A DNA stretch of 64,000 nt from Exiguobacterium artemiae 255-15 (GCF_000019905.1 NC_010556.1:770001-834000), one strand, 5' to 3'. Positions 1 through 10,476 are shown, counted from the stretch's first letter. The notes: a model not told the origin generated them from the sequence alone. A program made the numbers and translations.

Positions 1-3000
1 ATCGATCAACTGACCGAACAACCGCTTGGTCCATCGATTTATTTCATCGTACCGGATCAGATGTCCTTTGAGATGGAACGGCGTATTGCGACGGATCCCC
101 GGCTGTCCGGTCTTGTCCGGATGGAAGTCATGAGTTTACGCCGGTTTGCCTTCCACATGATCCGGGATTACGGAAACCAGGTGATTCCGTTTTTAGATGA
201 AACGGGGACACAACTACTATTACGCCAAGTTGTTGAAGAGGCGGAAGAAGAGTTGAAAATCTTTAAACGGACGAAAAATATGCCCGGCTTTTACAAAGGA
301 TTAGACGAATTGATTGCCTCGTTTAAACGTTCTTTAGTAAATCCGGATATGCTACGTCAAATCAGTGGAGCGTCACCGGAACGCTCACCGAAATTAAATG
401 ATTTAGCCCTAATTTATGAACGTTTTACTGAACGAATCTCAGATAAGGCCCTTCATGCTGACGATTATTTTACGACCTTGATCGAGCTGTTACCAAAAGC
501 TGATTTAAGCGACGTTTCTGTATTCGTGGACGGTTTTTATGAATTTTCGTTACAGGAACAGCAAGTTTTGCTCCGATTGATGGAATTGACGAAAGATATG
601 CACCTGAGTTTTACACTCGATGTCGAAGACGTTTATACGAAACAGTCTGAGTTTGGAGTTTCACAACGCTGTTACATGCAGTTGATTGAACAGATGAAAG
701 AGCGGCAGATTGCGCATGAAGACATTTATTATGGACAGACCGTTAAATTTCAGAGCACAGGCTTGCGGATGCTCGAACAAGCACTTCTGTCGCCCGGCTA
801 CCCGCCAACGGATGAAGAGGTGACGGGAGTGACGGTTTCTGCTGCCGTCAATCGTCAAGTCGAGACGGAAGCCGCCGTCAGAAAAGCCATTCAACTCGTG
901 CGTCATGACGGATATCGTTTCAAGGATATCGCTTTTCTTGTCCGTCACCTGGAGCCATACGCCGATCACTTGGAACGCGCTTTTCAACTGTATGATATTC
1001 CGTACTTTTTGGATCAACGGGAATCGATGGTGCATCACCCGATCGTCGAATTAGTCCATGCCGTCCTCGAAATCGTGATGACGGGTTACCGGGAAGAATC
1101 TGTTTTTCGTCTGCTGAAAACAGAACTGATTCCACTTCCGGCAGAAGATCCGCGGTTAGCACTTGATCGCCTGGAAACATTTGTGCTGGAGCGCGGAATC
1201 AAGGGTTCGATGTGGAAAAAACCATGGCAACTGAAGCGCCGTTTAGCCGATGAAATCAGTTTGACGGATGCTGAATTACAAGAGGAACTCGAGCTGAACG
1301 AATGGCGTCAATTTCTGGTCGAGGCGATCGAACCGCTTGAAAAGCGATTCAAGGCCTCTAAGACCATGAGTGAATATACACGCGCTTTGTACCGTTTCCT
1401 GGAAGAACATCATATGACCGACCGGTTGACGGTGTGGAAGCAACAAGCGCTTGAAGTCAACGAACTCAGTCAGGCACGTGAACATGATCAAGTGTATGAA
1501 GCGGTACTGCTTCTCTTTGAACAGCTGGAAGCTGCGGCACCTGAAGCTACGTTGACAACGGAACTGTTTGTCCAAATGGTCGAGACCGGGCTTGAAAGTC
1601 TCCGCTTCTCACTAGTTCCCCCTTCGCTCGATCAAGTGATTGCAACGGATTACGTCCGGGGACGTTTACAACAGGTCAAAGTGGTCTTTTTACTCGGTGC
1701 CAATGACGGATTGATTCCACTTGTGGAAGACCAGTCTAAACTATTGTCAGAAGGCGATCATGACTTCCTGCATGATCAGGGCATTCCGGTAGGCAAAGCA
1801 TCCTTGGATGTATTTGACGACGAATTGTATTACCTCTATCAAGGGGTGACGGCACCAAGTGAATCTTTGCATATCAGTTATGCACTTGTGGATGAGGACG
1901 GAAAGGCGCTTCAGCCGGCATCAATCGTTAAGCAGATCAAACATCAACTGCTGCAGGATCGTCCGGTAAAAACATACTTTGCAGAAGCAGGGGATCATGC
2001 GCCGGATGATCAGCTTCAGTTCGTGACGAGTCCGGAACGGGCGGCAGCGGCAGCGGCAATCGAGTTGAGACGGCTGCAACGTCGTTATCCGATTCAACCG
2101 TCCTGGTTTGATGTGTATAATCGGTTGCTTGAGAACGGACGGGGCCGCGAACGGATGGCCCTGTTCTCCAATGCCTTGTTTTATCAAAACCAGGCAGAAC
2201 CGTTGCCAGAGGATCTGGCACGCAATCTGTACGGTGACACGATCAAAGCCAGCGTCTCCCGCTTTGAGACCTACAATGCCTGTTCCTATAAACATTTTGC
2301 CCGGTATGGACTACGGTTAAAAGAACGGAAATTATATAAATTCGAAGCACCGGACATCGGCAACCTGTTCCACGGAGCCCTCAATGATTTATCGATGAAC
2401 ATCAAAGCCTCGGGGAAACGTTGGCGTGAACTGGATGACCAATCGTGCAGCAATCTCGCGAAAGAAGCTGTCGAGAAAGTGACGCCGGAAATTCAAAATG
2501 CGATTTTGATGAGTTCGAACCGTTTTGGTTACATCAAGAAAAAATTAACGGATGTCGTCGAGCAGACAGCCAAAATGCTTGTTAAACAGGCGGAACGTTC
2601 CGAGTTCGAACCTGATTTGTTTGAAATCAGTTTTGGGAACGCCATGTTCCCGCCGCTTCGATTTACCTTACCGGACGGCACCGAAATTGAATTTACAGGC
2701 CGGATTGACCGCGTGGATCAGGCGACGATCGGCGATCAATTATACGTCCGGATCGTCGATTATAAATCGAGCGCCAAAGAGCTGGATTTTGCCGAAATCT
2801 ATTATGGGTTGGCAATTCAAATGTTGTTATATCTAAAAACGGTCGTTGAACAGTCGGAAGTGCTATTTAATCAGCAGGCTAAACCGGCTGGGGCCTTGTA
2901 CTTCCACGTCAAAAATCCGATGATGCGCGGAGATTTGTCGGCGGACGAAATCGAACGGAACCAATTATTGCTCGAGTCGTACCAAATGCAAGGGGTTATC

Positions 3001-3369
3001 GTTGAAAATGATGAAGTATTACGGGCGATGGATCAGATTGCGTACGATGAACGTAAAAAATCGCCGCTCGTCAAAGTAACATTCACCAAAACCGGTCTTC
3101 ATAAGTCACATACGAAAGGTGTCGTCAAAGAGGAAGAATTGACGGCATTAATGGATCATGCCTGGGATGAGTTGAAGACGAGCAGTCAATCAATGTATGC
3201 AGGAGACATTGCGATTGATCCGTTTGATTACCAGGAGCGGACGCCTTGTACATTCTGCGAGTATCGTTCCGTCTGCCAGTTTGATCAATCTCTCGGAAAC
3301 GACTACCGGCAATTAAATCCGTTGTCGGAAAAAGAAGTCTTGGAACGGTTGAAGGAGGAGACGGAATGA
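1..3369 (+). CDS. addB: ATP-dependent helicase/deoxyribonuclease subunit B (5' partial)
   Basis: AddB is the second subunit of AddAB, the Gram-positive counterpart of RecBCD that resects double-strand breaks up to Chi for RecA loading. The frame is open from base 1 and the first visible residues (YFIVPDQMSFE) already align inside the family, so roughly 20-25 residues including the N-terminal GRSGSGKT-like P-loop lie upstream. The C-terminal nuclease motif VDYKSS is visible. Four cysteines placed as in AddB iron-sulfur clusters are present: YNACSYKHF (window residue 761) and CTFCEYRSVC (1083, 1086, 1092). The stop overlaps the addA start (ATGA), indicating translational coupling. Family assignment is secure. 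Confidence 0.97.
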   Translation: MDQLTEQPLGPSIYFIVPDQMSFEMERRIATDPRLSGLVRMEVMSLRRFAFHMIRDYGNQVIPFLDETGTQLLLRQVVEEAEEELKIFKRTKNMPGFYKGLDELIASFKRSLVNPDMLRQISGASPERSPKLNDLALIYERFTERISDKALHADDYFTTLIELLPKADLSDVSVFVDGFYEFSLQEQQVLLRLMELTKDMHLSFTLDVEDVYTKQSEFGVSQRCYMQLIEQMKERQIAHEDIYYGQTVKFQSTGLRMLEQALLSPGYPPTDEEVTGVTVSAAVNRQVETEAAVRKAIQLVRHDGYRFKDIAFLVRHLEPYADHLERAFQLYDIPYFLDQRESMVHHPIVELVHAVLEIVMTGYREESVFRLLKTELIPLPAEDPRLALDRLETFVLERGIKGSMWKKPWQLKRRLADEISLTDAELQEELELNEWRQFLVEAIEPLEKRFKASKTMSEYTRALYRFLEEHHMTDRLTVWKQQALEVNELSQAREHDQVYEAVLLLFEQLEAAAPEATLTTELFVQMVETGLESLRFSLVPPSLDQVIATDYVRGRLQQVKVVFLLGANDGLIPLVEDQSKLLSEGDHDFLHDQGIPVGKASLDVFDDELYYLYQGVTAPSESLHISYALVDEDGKALQPASIVKQIKHQLLQDRPVKTYFAEAGDHAPDDQLQFVTSPERAAAAAAIELRRLQRRYPIQPSWFDVYNRLLENGRGRERMALFSNALFYQNQAEPLPEDLARNLYGDTIKASVSRFETYNACSYKHFARYGLRLKERKLYKFEAPDIGNLFHGALNDLSMNIKASGKRWRELDDQSCSNLAKEAVEKVTPEIQNAILMSSNRFGYIKKKLTDVVEQTAKMLVKQAERSEFEPDLFEISFGNAMFPPLRFTLPDGTEIEFTGRIDRVDQATIGDQLYVRIVDYKSSAKELDFAEIYYGLAIQMLLYLKTVVEQSEVLFNQQAKPAGALYFHVKNPMMRGDLSADEIERNQLLLESYQMQGVIVENDEVLRAMDQIAYDERKKSPLVKVTFTKTGLHKSHTKGVVKEEELTALMDHAWDELKTSSQSMYAGDIAIDPFDYQERTPCTFCEYRSVCQFDQSLGNDYRQLNPLSEKEVLERLKEETE

Positions 3370-6300
3370 GTGTGCAGTGGACGGATGAACAGCAACGGGC
3401 AATCGATGCGAGAGGCGGGCATATTTTAGTATCCGCCGCCGCCGGTTCCGGAAAAACAGCAGTATTAGTAGAACGGTTGACGCAACGTGTCATCAATCAG
3501 GAGGATCCATTGACAGCGGACCGAATTCTGGTCGCGACGTTTACGAACGCGGCAGCAAAAGAGATGAAGACGCGTGTCATCGAAGCCATCGAAGCGAAAA
3601 TCAAAGTGGCCCCGGATGATCTTTATTTAAAGAAACAACGGCAAATGATGAATCGTGCTCAAATTACGACCATTCATTCTTTTTGTTTATCGATTTTACG
3701 TGAAAACTATTACAGGATTGGTCTTGATCCGGCGTTTCGGATTGCCGAGGAAGCAGAGTTGTTGTTGTTGCAGGATGACGTGTTGGAGGAAGTGTTTGAG
3801 AGCTTCTATGCTTCGGCAGATCCGGCATTTTATGAACTGATCGATAGCTATACGTCGGATCGGGACGATCAGGCGATGTTGACACTTATTTCGAATTTAT
3901 ACCGTTTTTCTCGATCACTTCCGGATCCGGAAGCATTTTATGACCATTTGATTGCTCAATACGATCAACCGATTGACCCGGATGAATCCAGTCTGTTGAC
4001 ACGATTATTTGAACTGGAATGGGAACGGGTCGGCCCGGTCATTAATCGGTATATGGAATTATCGTATCGCCTGCGGCAGTCCGGATACGACGAGATGGCA
4101 GATCTGTTAGTGCAGGATGTCACCCCGGTCCGGCGGATTAATCCGGAACAGGATCGTTGGACCACCGTTGCCCTGGCTTTTCAAGCTGTCGAGTTCGGCC
4201 GTTGGAAAGGAATCCGTGGAGACGAGGAAATGAAAAAATTCCAGACAGAGCGGACGCGTCTTGTCAGTGACCTCAAAAAAATGCGGGATCTGTTTGTTGA
4301 GAAAGACGGGGTCGATTATCTGGAAGATTTACGTTCGCAATTGGGACATGTCGAGATGATTGTTACGCTTGTCCGCAGTTTCTCGGCAGCTTATCTCGAA
4401 GCGAAGCAACAGCGGGGAATCGTAGATTTTTCCGATCTTGAACATTTTGCATTAGCCATCTTGGAAGAAAACGGCGAGCCGACGGATGTCGCCCGTCTTC
4501 TTCAAGAACGTTTCATCGAAGTGTTAGTCGATGAGTATCAGGATACAAACGAAGTACAGGAACGAATCCTGCGACTTGTCTCCAAATCAGATGAAGCCAC
4601 CGGGAATCTGTTTATGGTTGGCGACGTCAAACAATCGATTTATAAATTCCGTCATGCCGAACCAGGATTATTTTTGAATAAGTTTAAACGATTCCAACAA
4701 ACCGAAGTCGGGACACGCATTGATTTGACGAAAAATTTCCGGAGCCGTTTGGAAGTCTTGGATGGAACCAATCATATTTTCCGTCAAGTCATGGACGAAG
4801 CCGTCGGAGAAATTGATTATGATGAAGCGGCTTACTTGCGGTTAGGGAATCTTGGGTATGTTGATTCGACTCAAGTTGATCCCGAACTACTGTTAGTCGA
4901 TCAGACCGATACAAACAAAGAGGAACTCGAAGCGCAAGTCATAGCGACACGGATCATCGAGATGGTAAACGATGAGAATCCGTATCTCGTCTTTGATGCG
5001 AAACAAAAACGATTCCGGAAGTGCGAATACCGTGATATCGTCATCCTCGTCCGATCGAGGGGAAAACGGGTTCAGGCACTCGTCGACGTTTTTGAACAAT
5101 ACGAACTGCCGGTTTATGCGGATACAACGGGCGGCTATTTCCAAGCAACTGAGATTCAAATCATGATGTCGCTGCTCAAGACAATCGATAATCCGTTGCA
5201 AGACATCCCGTTCGCGAGTGTCTTGCGGTCACCGATTTTCGGTTTGACGGATCGGGATCTAGGTCGAATTCGTGCTAAATCAAAAGACGGGTCGTTTTAC
5301 GAAGCCGCTATACTTGTGGCGAAAGAACAGACACCGCTCGGTTTGCGTGTCGATGAAGCGCTTAATCAACTGCACCACTGGCGGACGGAAGCACGCGGAA
5401 AGTCGCTCGCAAGTCTGATCCGTTCCTTGTTTGATCAGACTGGCTACTTCGAATACGTCGGTTGTCTGAACGGCGGACGGAGCCGACAGGCGAATTTAAA
5501 TGCTTTGTATGAACGCGCCCATCAGTACGAAGCGTCCGGTTATCGGGGATTATACCGTTTCTTGCGTCTGATTCATCGTTTAGTCGAACGCGGGGAAGAT
5601 TTTTCGGAAGCCCGTTCGTTAGGCGAGGACGAAGATGTCGTCCGGATCATGACGATCCACCAATCGAAAGGACTGGAATTCCCGGTAACGATTGTCAGCC
5701 AATTAGGCAAGCAGTTTAATAAACAGGATCAAATTCAGGCGATCCAGCTGCATAAGACGTATGGTATCGCCCTCGATGCCATTGATCCTGTTAAACGCCT
5801 GCGTTCCGGTACGCTTCTCAAAGAAGTCATCCGCCGGGAAATGGACCGGGAAATGAAGGCGGAAGAGATGCGTGTTCTCTACGTCGCAATGACACGGGCG
5901 AAGGAAAAGCTGATTCTTGTCGGAGCGATTAAAGGTCTGGAAGATCAGTTGATCAAATGGCAGGATCAGCCGCTCGATGAACTGTTGTTGCCGGAAATGG
6001 ATCGGCGGAATGCCAAGACATATGCGGACTGGGTAGTACCAGCCGTCCTGCGCAATTTCTTATTGAGCGAAGATGGGCCGCGCTGGTCATTTCGGATCAT
6101 CGCGCTCGATGAGATTGCCCCGTATCAAGAACTGACGAAGATGGTCGAACAACTGGAACATGTCCGTGTTCTTGAAAAAATTGATCATGCCGGTGACGAG
6201 ACGCTGAATATTCAAATTGAAGCGGCTTTTGCATATCAATATCCGTATCAAGTCGCAACAGATACCGCAGCGAAACAAACCGTGACAGAGTTGAAACGGA

Positions 6301-6917
6301 CAGAACAGTTAGAACGGGCTGCCTTTGAGTCGACACATCGTCAGTCGACCTATTACCGGACTCCGCAATTTTTAGGTCCGACCTTGACCGGTGCCGAACG
6401 TGGAACGGTTCTGCATTTAGCGATGCAGCTTTACGAATCCGGTCGTTCGTTTGAGGAACAGATTCTCGACTGGGAACAGGCGGAACGTATTTCGAGTCTC
6501 GAGGCACAGACAATGCGGGAAGCTATTCCTGAACTAACGACGTTCCTTGCCTCTGATACCGGACAGTTATTTGAGCAACGTCTTCTGGCAGGGGAAGTGT
6601 ACCGGGAACTCCCCTTTACCTATAAGATCGATTCAGCCCGATTCCGGTCCGATTGGCACGGTCCGAGTGACCAAGCCGTCATGCAAGGGATTGTCGACTG
6701 CCTGATTCGAGACGGAGACACATATATTCTGCTGGATTATAAATCGGACCAGGTCTTTGAAACGACCGACAATCAAAATCAAGCTGAAGTGTTGCGGACA
6801 CGTTATGCGACCCAGTTAAATTTATATCAAGAGGCACTGGAAGCCATCCTGCACATCCGGATCAGCCGGAAACTGATTTATGCGTTTGCTCTTCATGAAG
6901 TGATTGAAATTTACTGA
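3366..6917 (+). CDS. addA: ATP-dependent helicase/nuclease subunit A
   Basis: AddA (1183 aa, normal length for the family) is the UvrD-like helicase motor and one nuclease of AddAB. Seen in the sequence: Walker A AAGSGKT at residues 25-31, Walker B VDEYQDTN near 388, the superfamily 1 motif VMTIHQSKGLEFP-like segment (VRIMTIHQSKGLEF), and the C-terminal nuclease motif LLDYKSD near 1125. The ATG overlaps the addB stop by four bases. A hairpin follows the stop, so addBA appears to be the end of its transcription unit. No disabling change was seen. Confidence 0.97.
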   Translation: MSVQWTDEQQRAIDARGGHILVSAAAGSGKTAVLVERLTQRVINQEDPLTADRILVATFTNAAAKEMKTRVIEAIEAKIKVAPDDLYLKKQRQMMNRAQITTIHSFCLSILRENYYRIGLDPAFRIAEEAELLLLQDDVLEEVFESFYASADPAFYELIDSYTSDRDDQAMLTLISNLYRFSRSLPDPEAFYDHLIAQYDQPIDPDESSLLTRLFELEWERVGPVINRYMELSYRLRQSGYDEMADLLVQDVTPVRRINPEQDRWTTVALAFQAVEFGRWKGIRGDEEMKKFQTERTRLVSDLKKMRDLFVEKDGVDYLEDLRSQLGHVEMIVTLVRSFSAAYLEAKQQRGIVDFSDLEHFALAILEENGEPTDVARLLQERFIEVLVDEYQDTNEVQERILRLVSKSDEATGNLFMVGDVKQSIYKFRHAEPGLFLNKFKRFQQTEVGTRIDLTKNFRSRLEVLDGTNHIFRQVMDEAVGEIDYDEAAYLRLGNLGYVDSTQVDPELLLVDQTDTNKEELEAQVIATRIIEMVNDENPYLVFDAKQKRFRKCEYRDIVILVRSRGKRVQALVDVFEQYELPVYADTTGGYFQATEIQIMMSLLKTIDNPLQDIPFASVLRSPIFGLTDRDLGRIRAKSKDGSFYEAAILVAKEQTPLGLRVDEALNQLHHWRTEARGKSLASLIRSLFDQTGYFEYVGCLNGGRSRQANLNALYERAHQYEASGYRGLYRFLRLIHRLVERGEDFSEARSLGEDEDVVRIMTIHQSKGLEFPVTIVSQLGKQFNKQDQIQAIQLHKTYGIALDAIDPVKRLRSGTLLKEVIRREMDREMKAEEMRVLYVAMTRAKEKLILVGAIKGLEDQLIKWQDQPLDELLLPEMDRRNAKTYADWVVPAVLRNFLLSEDGPRWSFRIIALDEIAPYQELTKMVEQLEHVRVLEKIDHAGDETLNIQIEAAFAYQYPYQVATDTAAKQTVTELKRTEQLERAAFESTHRQSTYYRTPQFLGPTLTGAERGTVLHLAMQLYESGRSFEEQILDWEQAERISSLEAQTMREAIPELTTFLASDTGQLFEQRLLAGEVYRELPFTYKIDSARFRSDWHGPSDQAVMQGIVDCLIRDGDTYILLDYKSDQVFETTDNQNQAEVLRTRYATQLNLYQEALEAILHIRISRKLIYAFALHEVIEIY

Positions 6918-6925
6918 TGATCTTA

Positions 6926-6990
6926 CGTCTGAAGAATCGATTCTGTCACATATTCAGTGAGCAGAACCGATTCGTCAGACGATTTTCATT
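6926..6990 (+). terminator. Probable terminator after addA
   Basis: An imperfect long inverted repeat pairs CGTCTGA (6926-6932) with TCAGACG (6975-6981), with further inner pairing (TTCTG with CAGAA). It is followed by ATTTTCATTTC, a weak T-rich tract. It separates addBA from the two-component genes. Confidence 0.6.
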
Positions 6991-7064
6991 TCTAAATATG
7001 AAAGAACTGTGTAAAATGAAAAGGTATGTAAAAGAATAACCGGATACCATAGGAGGTTTTATAG

Positions 7065-7442
7065 ATGGCACGGATTTTATTAGCGGAAGATGAAGATGTA
7101 TTACGTATGCTGGTGCTCGATACGTTAGAAGACGAAGGGTATACGATTGACGAAGCGACAGATGGTGATGAAGCGTATCAGAAAATCATGAGTCAGCATT
7201 ACGATCTTGTCTTACTGGATTATATGATGCCTGGAATGACCGGAATCGAAGTCATCGAAAAAGTACGACGTCATCCAGATAAACAAAATTTAAAAATCAT
7301 GATGTTGACAGCAAAAAGTCAACAATCTGACCGGGAACGGGCGGAAGAAATCGGAGCCAATTATTTCTTCTCGAAACCATTCAGTCCACTCGAATTGATT
7401 GATGTCGTAGGAGGAATATTGAGTGATCATCCAGTGGATTAA
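7065..7442 (+). CDS. Single-domain (CheY-like) response regulator
   Basis: This 125-residue protein is a receiver domain only, with no output domain. The acidic pair E8/D9, phospho-acceptor D52 (LVLLDYMMPG), T82 and K104 (FFSKPFSP) are all in place, so it should be phosphorylatable. A good ribosome site (AGGAGG) precedes the ATG. The gene overlaps the downstream histidine kinase by 20 bases, making the kinase its likely partner. Because it cannot bind DNA itself, it probably works in a phosphorelay or by protein contact; the target cannot be read from this window. Confidence 0.93.
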   Translation: MARILLAEDEDVLRMLVLDTLEDEGYTIDEATDGDEAYQKIMSQHYDLVLLDYMMPGMTGIEVIEKVRRHPDKQNLKIMMLTAKSQQSDRERAEEIGANYFFSKPFSPLELIDVVGGILSDHPVD

Positions 7443-9987
7443 TCGAAAAATCGGACGCCAGTTAATGGCTTCCTTTTATATCGTGTTAACGACACTTATG
7501 ATTTCTTCGCTGGTTGTCTATACTTATACGGATACAAAATTGCAGGAAACCCGATTGAAACTGGAAGACATCAGAGAGCGCAGCGCCCGTGCGGGTGCAC
7601 TATGGGAAGAATGGCAGGATTTGCAGTTCAACATGCGGGGTTATGCGCTGATTGGTGATCAGGATATTTACCAGAAGATGATCAACCAACGCAAAACGAT
7701 CGATGAGCAGACACGTTGGTTTGAAGAAAATGCGATTTATCAGCAAGGAAAAGATTATTCGCGTTCTTCACGTGAACTCTATGCTTATTACTTCGAAGCG
7801 ATTTTGCCGTTGATTCAATCGTATGTGGAAGCGAAGTCATCCGGAACAGTCACGGAATCCTTTTTGGAAGGGAAGACATTAACATCGTTGCCGCTCGGTA
7901 AAGAATTGCTGGCAAATGGACAAATCAAATTAGACGCTTCCGGAAACATTGATGTGTTATCGGAAATCAACAAAAGCGAGTTGGCGCTTGGCGGGTATCG
8001 CGACTTCCTCGAAGACTGGTCGGAAAAAACGAGCCGTCAGTTGGAACAGGAAATTCAGACGACCCAACTAATTTGGCTGTCGAACATCATCGTATTAGTC
8101 GGGGTCTTGATTTTCTTCGTCTATCCGTTCATCCGGAAAATTACGGCAGAACTGTTGTCACTCGTTAAAAACAGCCAGCGTCTAGCCGGCGGCGAAGATA
8201 TCAAACATGTCAAAGTATCCGGACGGAAAGATGAAATCGGAATTCTAGCTTTGTCATTTAATCAAATGGCAAGTTCCATCTCAGATAATAAACAGCATCT
8301 CTTGGCTAAAAATGAAGAACTGCAGGCGCAACAGGAAGAATTGCAGGCACAGCAGGAAGAACTGCAGGCGCAACAACAGGAACTTGAGGAAGCGCTTGAG
8401 TTAACGATGCGGAATGAACAACATCTGCAATATCGCAATGATTTGACGGAAACGTTGGCAGCTCGGGAAGCCTTGACAGCATATCCGGAAATTATTGAAA
8501 AGCTGATTGCCATTACGGATTCCGAAATCGGAGCCCTTGTGTTTGTCGATGAAGGATCTGCGTATTCGATCGTAACGCACGGGATGACGGAAGAACTGTC
8601 AGAACGATTGCTCGGAAGTGATCTGTCTTTGTTGAAACGTGCGGAGTCATTAAAAAAAGCCGTTCATTCCTCGAAGCAAGTCGCGAGCGATCATCCGTTG
8701 CCGTATCCGTACTATATGTATGAGACGGCAGTTCCGATTTTTGATCCGGCATCGGAAGAAGCCATTGCATTCATTTATCTTGTCCGTTACCGGGATCAGT
8801 TTACGAATGAACAGATGCGCGATATCATGTCGTTTTCACGCCAGTTGTCTCTTTCCTTGTTGCGAATGCGATTATTTGATGAGATGAACCGTGAAAAAAC
8901 AAAAACCGAACGCATTTTGGATTCAATCCGCGAAGCGGTCATCTATATTGAACCGGGAAAAGACGAAGTGTTCGTCAATCGTCCGCTGTACGATCTATTT
9001 CCGGAGCTTCAATATGGCGCGGCCAAAAACGAAACGCTGCAAGGATGCCTTAATACGATTCGTGCGGTTGTCGATGAACCTGAAATCTTTGCCCGGTACA
9101 TGGAAGGTATTTTACGAGGGGAAGTTCCGAAGGACAGTCTGCAATTTTCGATCCATCAGCAAGTCGTATTCATTCAATTTTATGTGGAAACGATTGAAGT
9201 GGAAGGGATCCGGAAAGGGACGATGCTTGTCTTGCGTGATGTGACGAAGGAAACCGAGATGGACCGTCTGAAATCGGAATTGGTTTCGACCGTTTCGCAT
9301 GAACTGCGGACACCGTTATCCTCGATCTACGGTTTTACGGAACTGATGTTGAATCGGAAGATGGATCTTTCGAAACAAGATAAGTATTTAAAAACCATTC
9401 ACTCGGAAACGGAACGTTTATCGAATCTGGTCAATGATTTTTTGGATGTCCAACGGATGGAAGCGAGAATTCAATCCTATCAAAAAGGACTACTGAATCT
9501 ACAACCGCTTTTAGAAGAAACGACGCAATTCTACGCGGCATCGACAACGAATCATACGATCACGTTCCGTTCCCTGACCGATGCTTGTCCTCTGATTGAA
9601 GCGGATGAGGAAAAAATGAAGCAACTGATGAATAATCTGTTGAACAATGCCGTCAAGTACTCTCCGTTCGGGGGTAACATCGAAGTCGTGTTGGAAGCGG
9701 ACCATCATCATGTCCAGTTTGCAGTACGGGATGAAGGAATCGGGATTCCGAAGTCTGCCTTGGCGAAGCTATTCGATAAATTTTACCGGGTCGATAATTC
9801 GGACAGCCGGAAAATTGGCGGAACCGGTCTTGGTCTTGCTATCTGTAAAGAAATCGTCGAAGGACATGATGGAGAGATTACAGTCGAGTCGGTCGAAAAG
9901 CAGGGAAGCACGTTTACTGTCAAGCTGCCGCAGAGTGTCCAGGAATACATGGTGGTTCCTGACGGACTTGATGTGTCGGAAAAATAA
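7423..9987 (+). CDS. Membrane sensor histidine kinase with HAMP, GAF-like and PAS-like regions
   Basis: An 854-residue hybrid-length sensor kinase. Order seen: TM1 (about 12-34), an extracellular region carrying MRGYALIGD typical of CHASE3-like domains, TM2 (about 212-234), HAMP (about 235-290), a coiled coil with three tandem EELQAQQ heptads (298-318), a GAF-like segment (about 330-480), a PAS-like segment (about 490-610), HisKA with SHELRTP (H626), and a HATPase domain with N, G1 and G2 boxes (DEGIGIP, GGTGLGLAI). The GTG start at 7423 sits 8 bases after AGGAGG (7409-7414), inside the response regulator gene. The ligand is unknown. Confidence 0.93.
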   Translation: MIIQWINRKIGRQLMASFYIVLTTLMISSLVVYTYTDTKLQETRLKLEDIRERSARAGALWEEWQDLQFNMRGYALIGDQDIYQKMINQRKTIDEQTRWFEENAIYQQGKDYSRSSRELYAYYFEAILPLIQSYVEAKSSGTVTESFLEGKTLTSLPLGKELLANGQIKLDASGNIDVLSEINKSELALGGYRDFLEDWSEKTSRQLEQEIQTTQLIWLSNIIVLVGVLIFFVYPFIRKITAELLSLVKNSQRLAGGEDIKHVKVSGRKDEIGILALSFNQMASSISDNKQHLLAKNEELQAQQEELQAQQEELQAQQQELEEALELTMRNEQHLQYRNDLTETLAAREALTAYPEIIEKLIAITDSEIGALVFVDEGSAYSIVTHGMTEELSERLLGSDLSLLKRAESLKKAVHSSKQVASDHPLPYPYYMYETAVPIFDPASEEAIAFIYLVRYRDQFTNEQMRDIMSFSRQLSLSLLRMRLFDEMNREKTKTERILDSIREAVIYIEPGKDEVFVNRPLYDLFPELQYGAAKNETLQGCLNTIRAVVDEPEIFARYMEGILRGEVPKDSLQFSIHQQVVFIQFYVETIEVEGIRKGTMLVLRDVTKETEMDRLKSELVSTVSHELRTPLSSIYGFTELMLNRKMDLSKQDKYLKTIHSETERLSNLVNDFLDVQRMEARIQSYQKGLLNLQPLLEETTQFYAASTTNHTITFRSLTDACPLIEADEEKMKQLMNNLLNNAVKYSPFGGNIEVVLEADHHHVQFAVRDEGIGIPKSALAKLFDKFYRVDNSDSRKIGGTGLGLAICKEIVEGHDGEITVESVEKQGSTFTVKLPQSVQEYMVVPDGLDVSEK

Positions 9988-10049
9988 TACTATGTCTGAA
10001 GTGAAAAATCAGATACGATGAATGAAGAATGAACAAAGGGGGAAATCAA

Positions 10050-10430
10050 ATGCCGATTACTGCATTTGTACACACACACGTTTTATTATGGATTTTACTG
10101 CTTGTTACATTTTTTGTTGCGTTCTCGATGTATAAGAACGGAAAAAGTGCTGCGAAAGGCGTTCACATGGCATTCCGTCTCTTATTGCTCTTGACGTTTG
10201 GGACGGGTCTTTATCTCTACATCACGATCATGGGACAGTCTGCTAATCCGGATGGCTTGTACCATGCGAAAATCACAGCCGGTCTGCTTGTCCTGATTTT
10301 TGGAGAACTGACACTTGTTCGTCTTAAAAAAGGGAAATCCTATTCCGGTTTCCTGCTTGGATTTGCGGTACTCGTCCTCGTAACGATTTTCCTTGGATAT
10401 TCGTTACCGTACGGTATGCAATTTTTTTAA
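10050..10430 (+). CDS. YisL-like (UPF0344) membrane protein
   Basis: A 126-residue protein of four predicted membrane helices, starting MPITAFVHTH, resembling Bacillus YisL (DUF1516/UPF0344), whose function is unknown. I place the start at the ATG at 10050 because AAAGGGGG lies at 10035-10042 just upstream; an in-frame ATG at 10029 would swallow that ribosome site. It follows the sensor kinase by about 60 bases and may be cotranscribed with it. A strong terminator follows. Confidence 0.8.
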   Translation: MPITAFVHTHVLLWILLLVTFFVAFSMYKNGKSAAKGVHMAFRLLLLLTFGTGLYLYITIMGQSANPDGLYHAKITAGLLVLIFGELTLVRLKKGKSYSGFLLGFAVLVLVTIFLGYSLPYGMQFF

Positions 10431-10476
10431 TCCGACCCAGGTCAATCATCAATCAGACAATCCGTTTGGTCGGATT

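Noticed and set aside
8262-8513. Cysteine- and serine-rich frame on the - strand inside the kinase
   Set aside because: The CACSSSCCACN pattern is just the complement of the 21-bp glutamine repeats.
9647-10021. 124-codon frame overlapping the kinase 3' end
   Set aside because: Out-of-frame shadow of the HATPase domain; composition and motifs support only the kinase frame.
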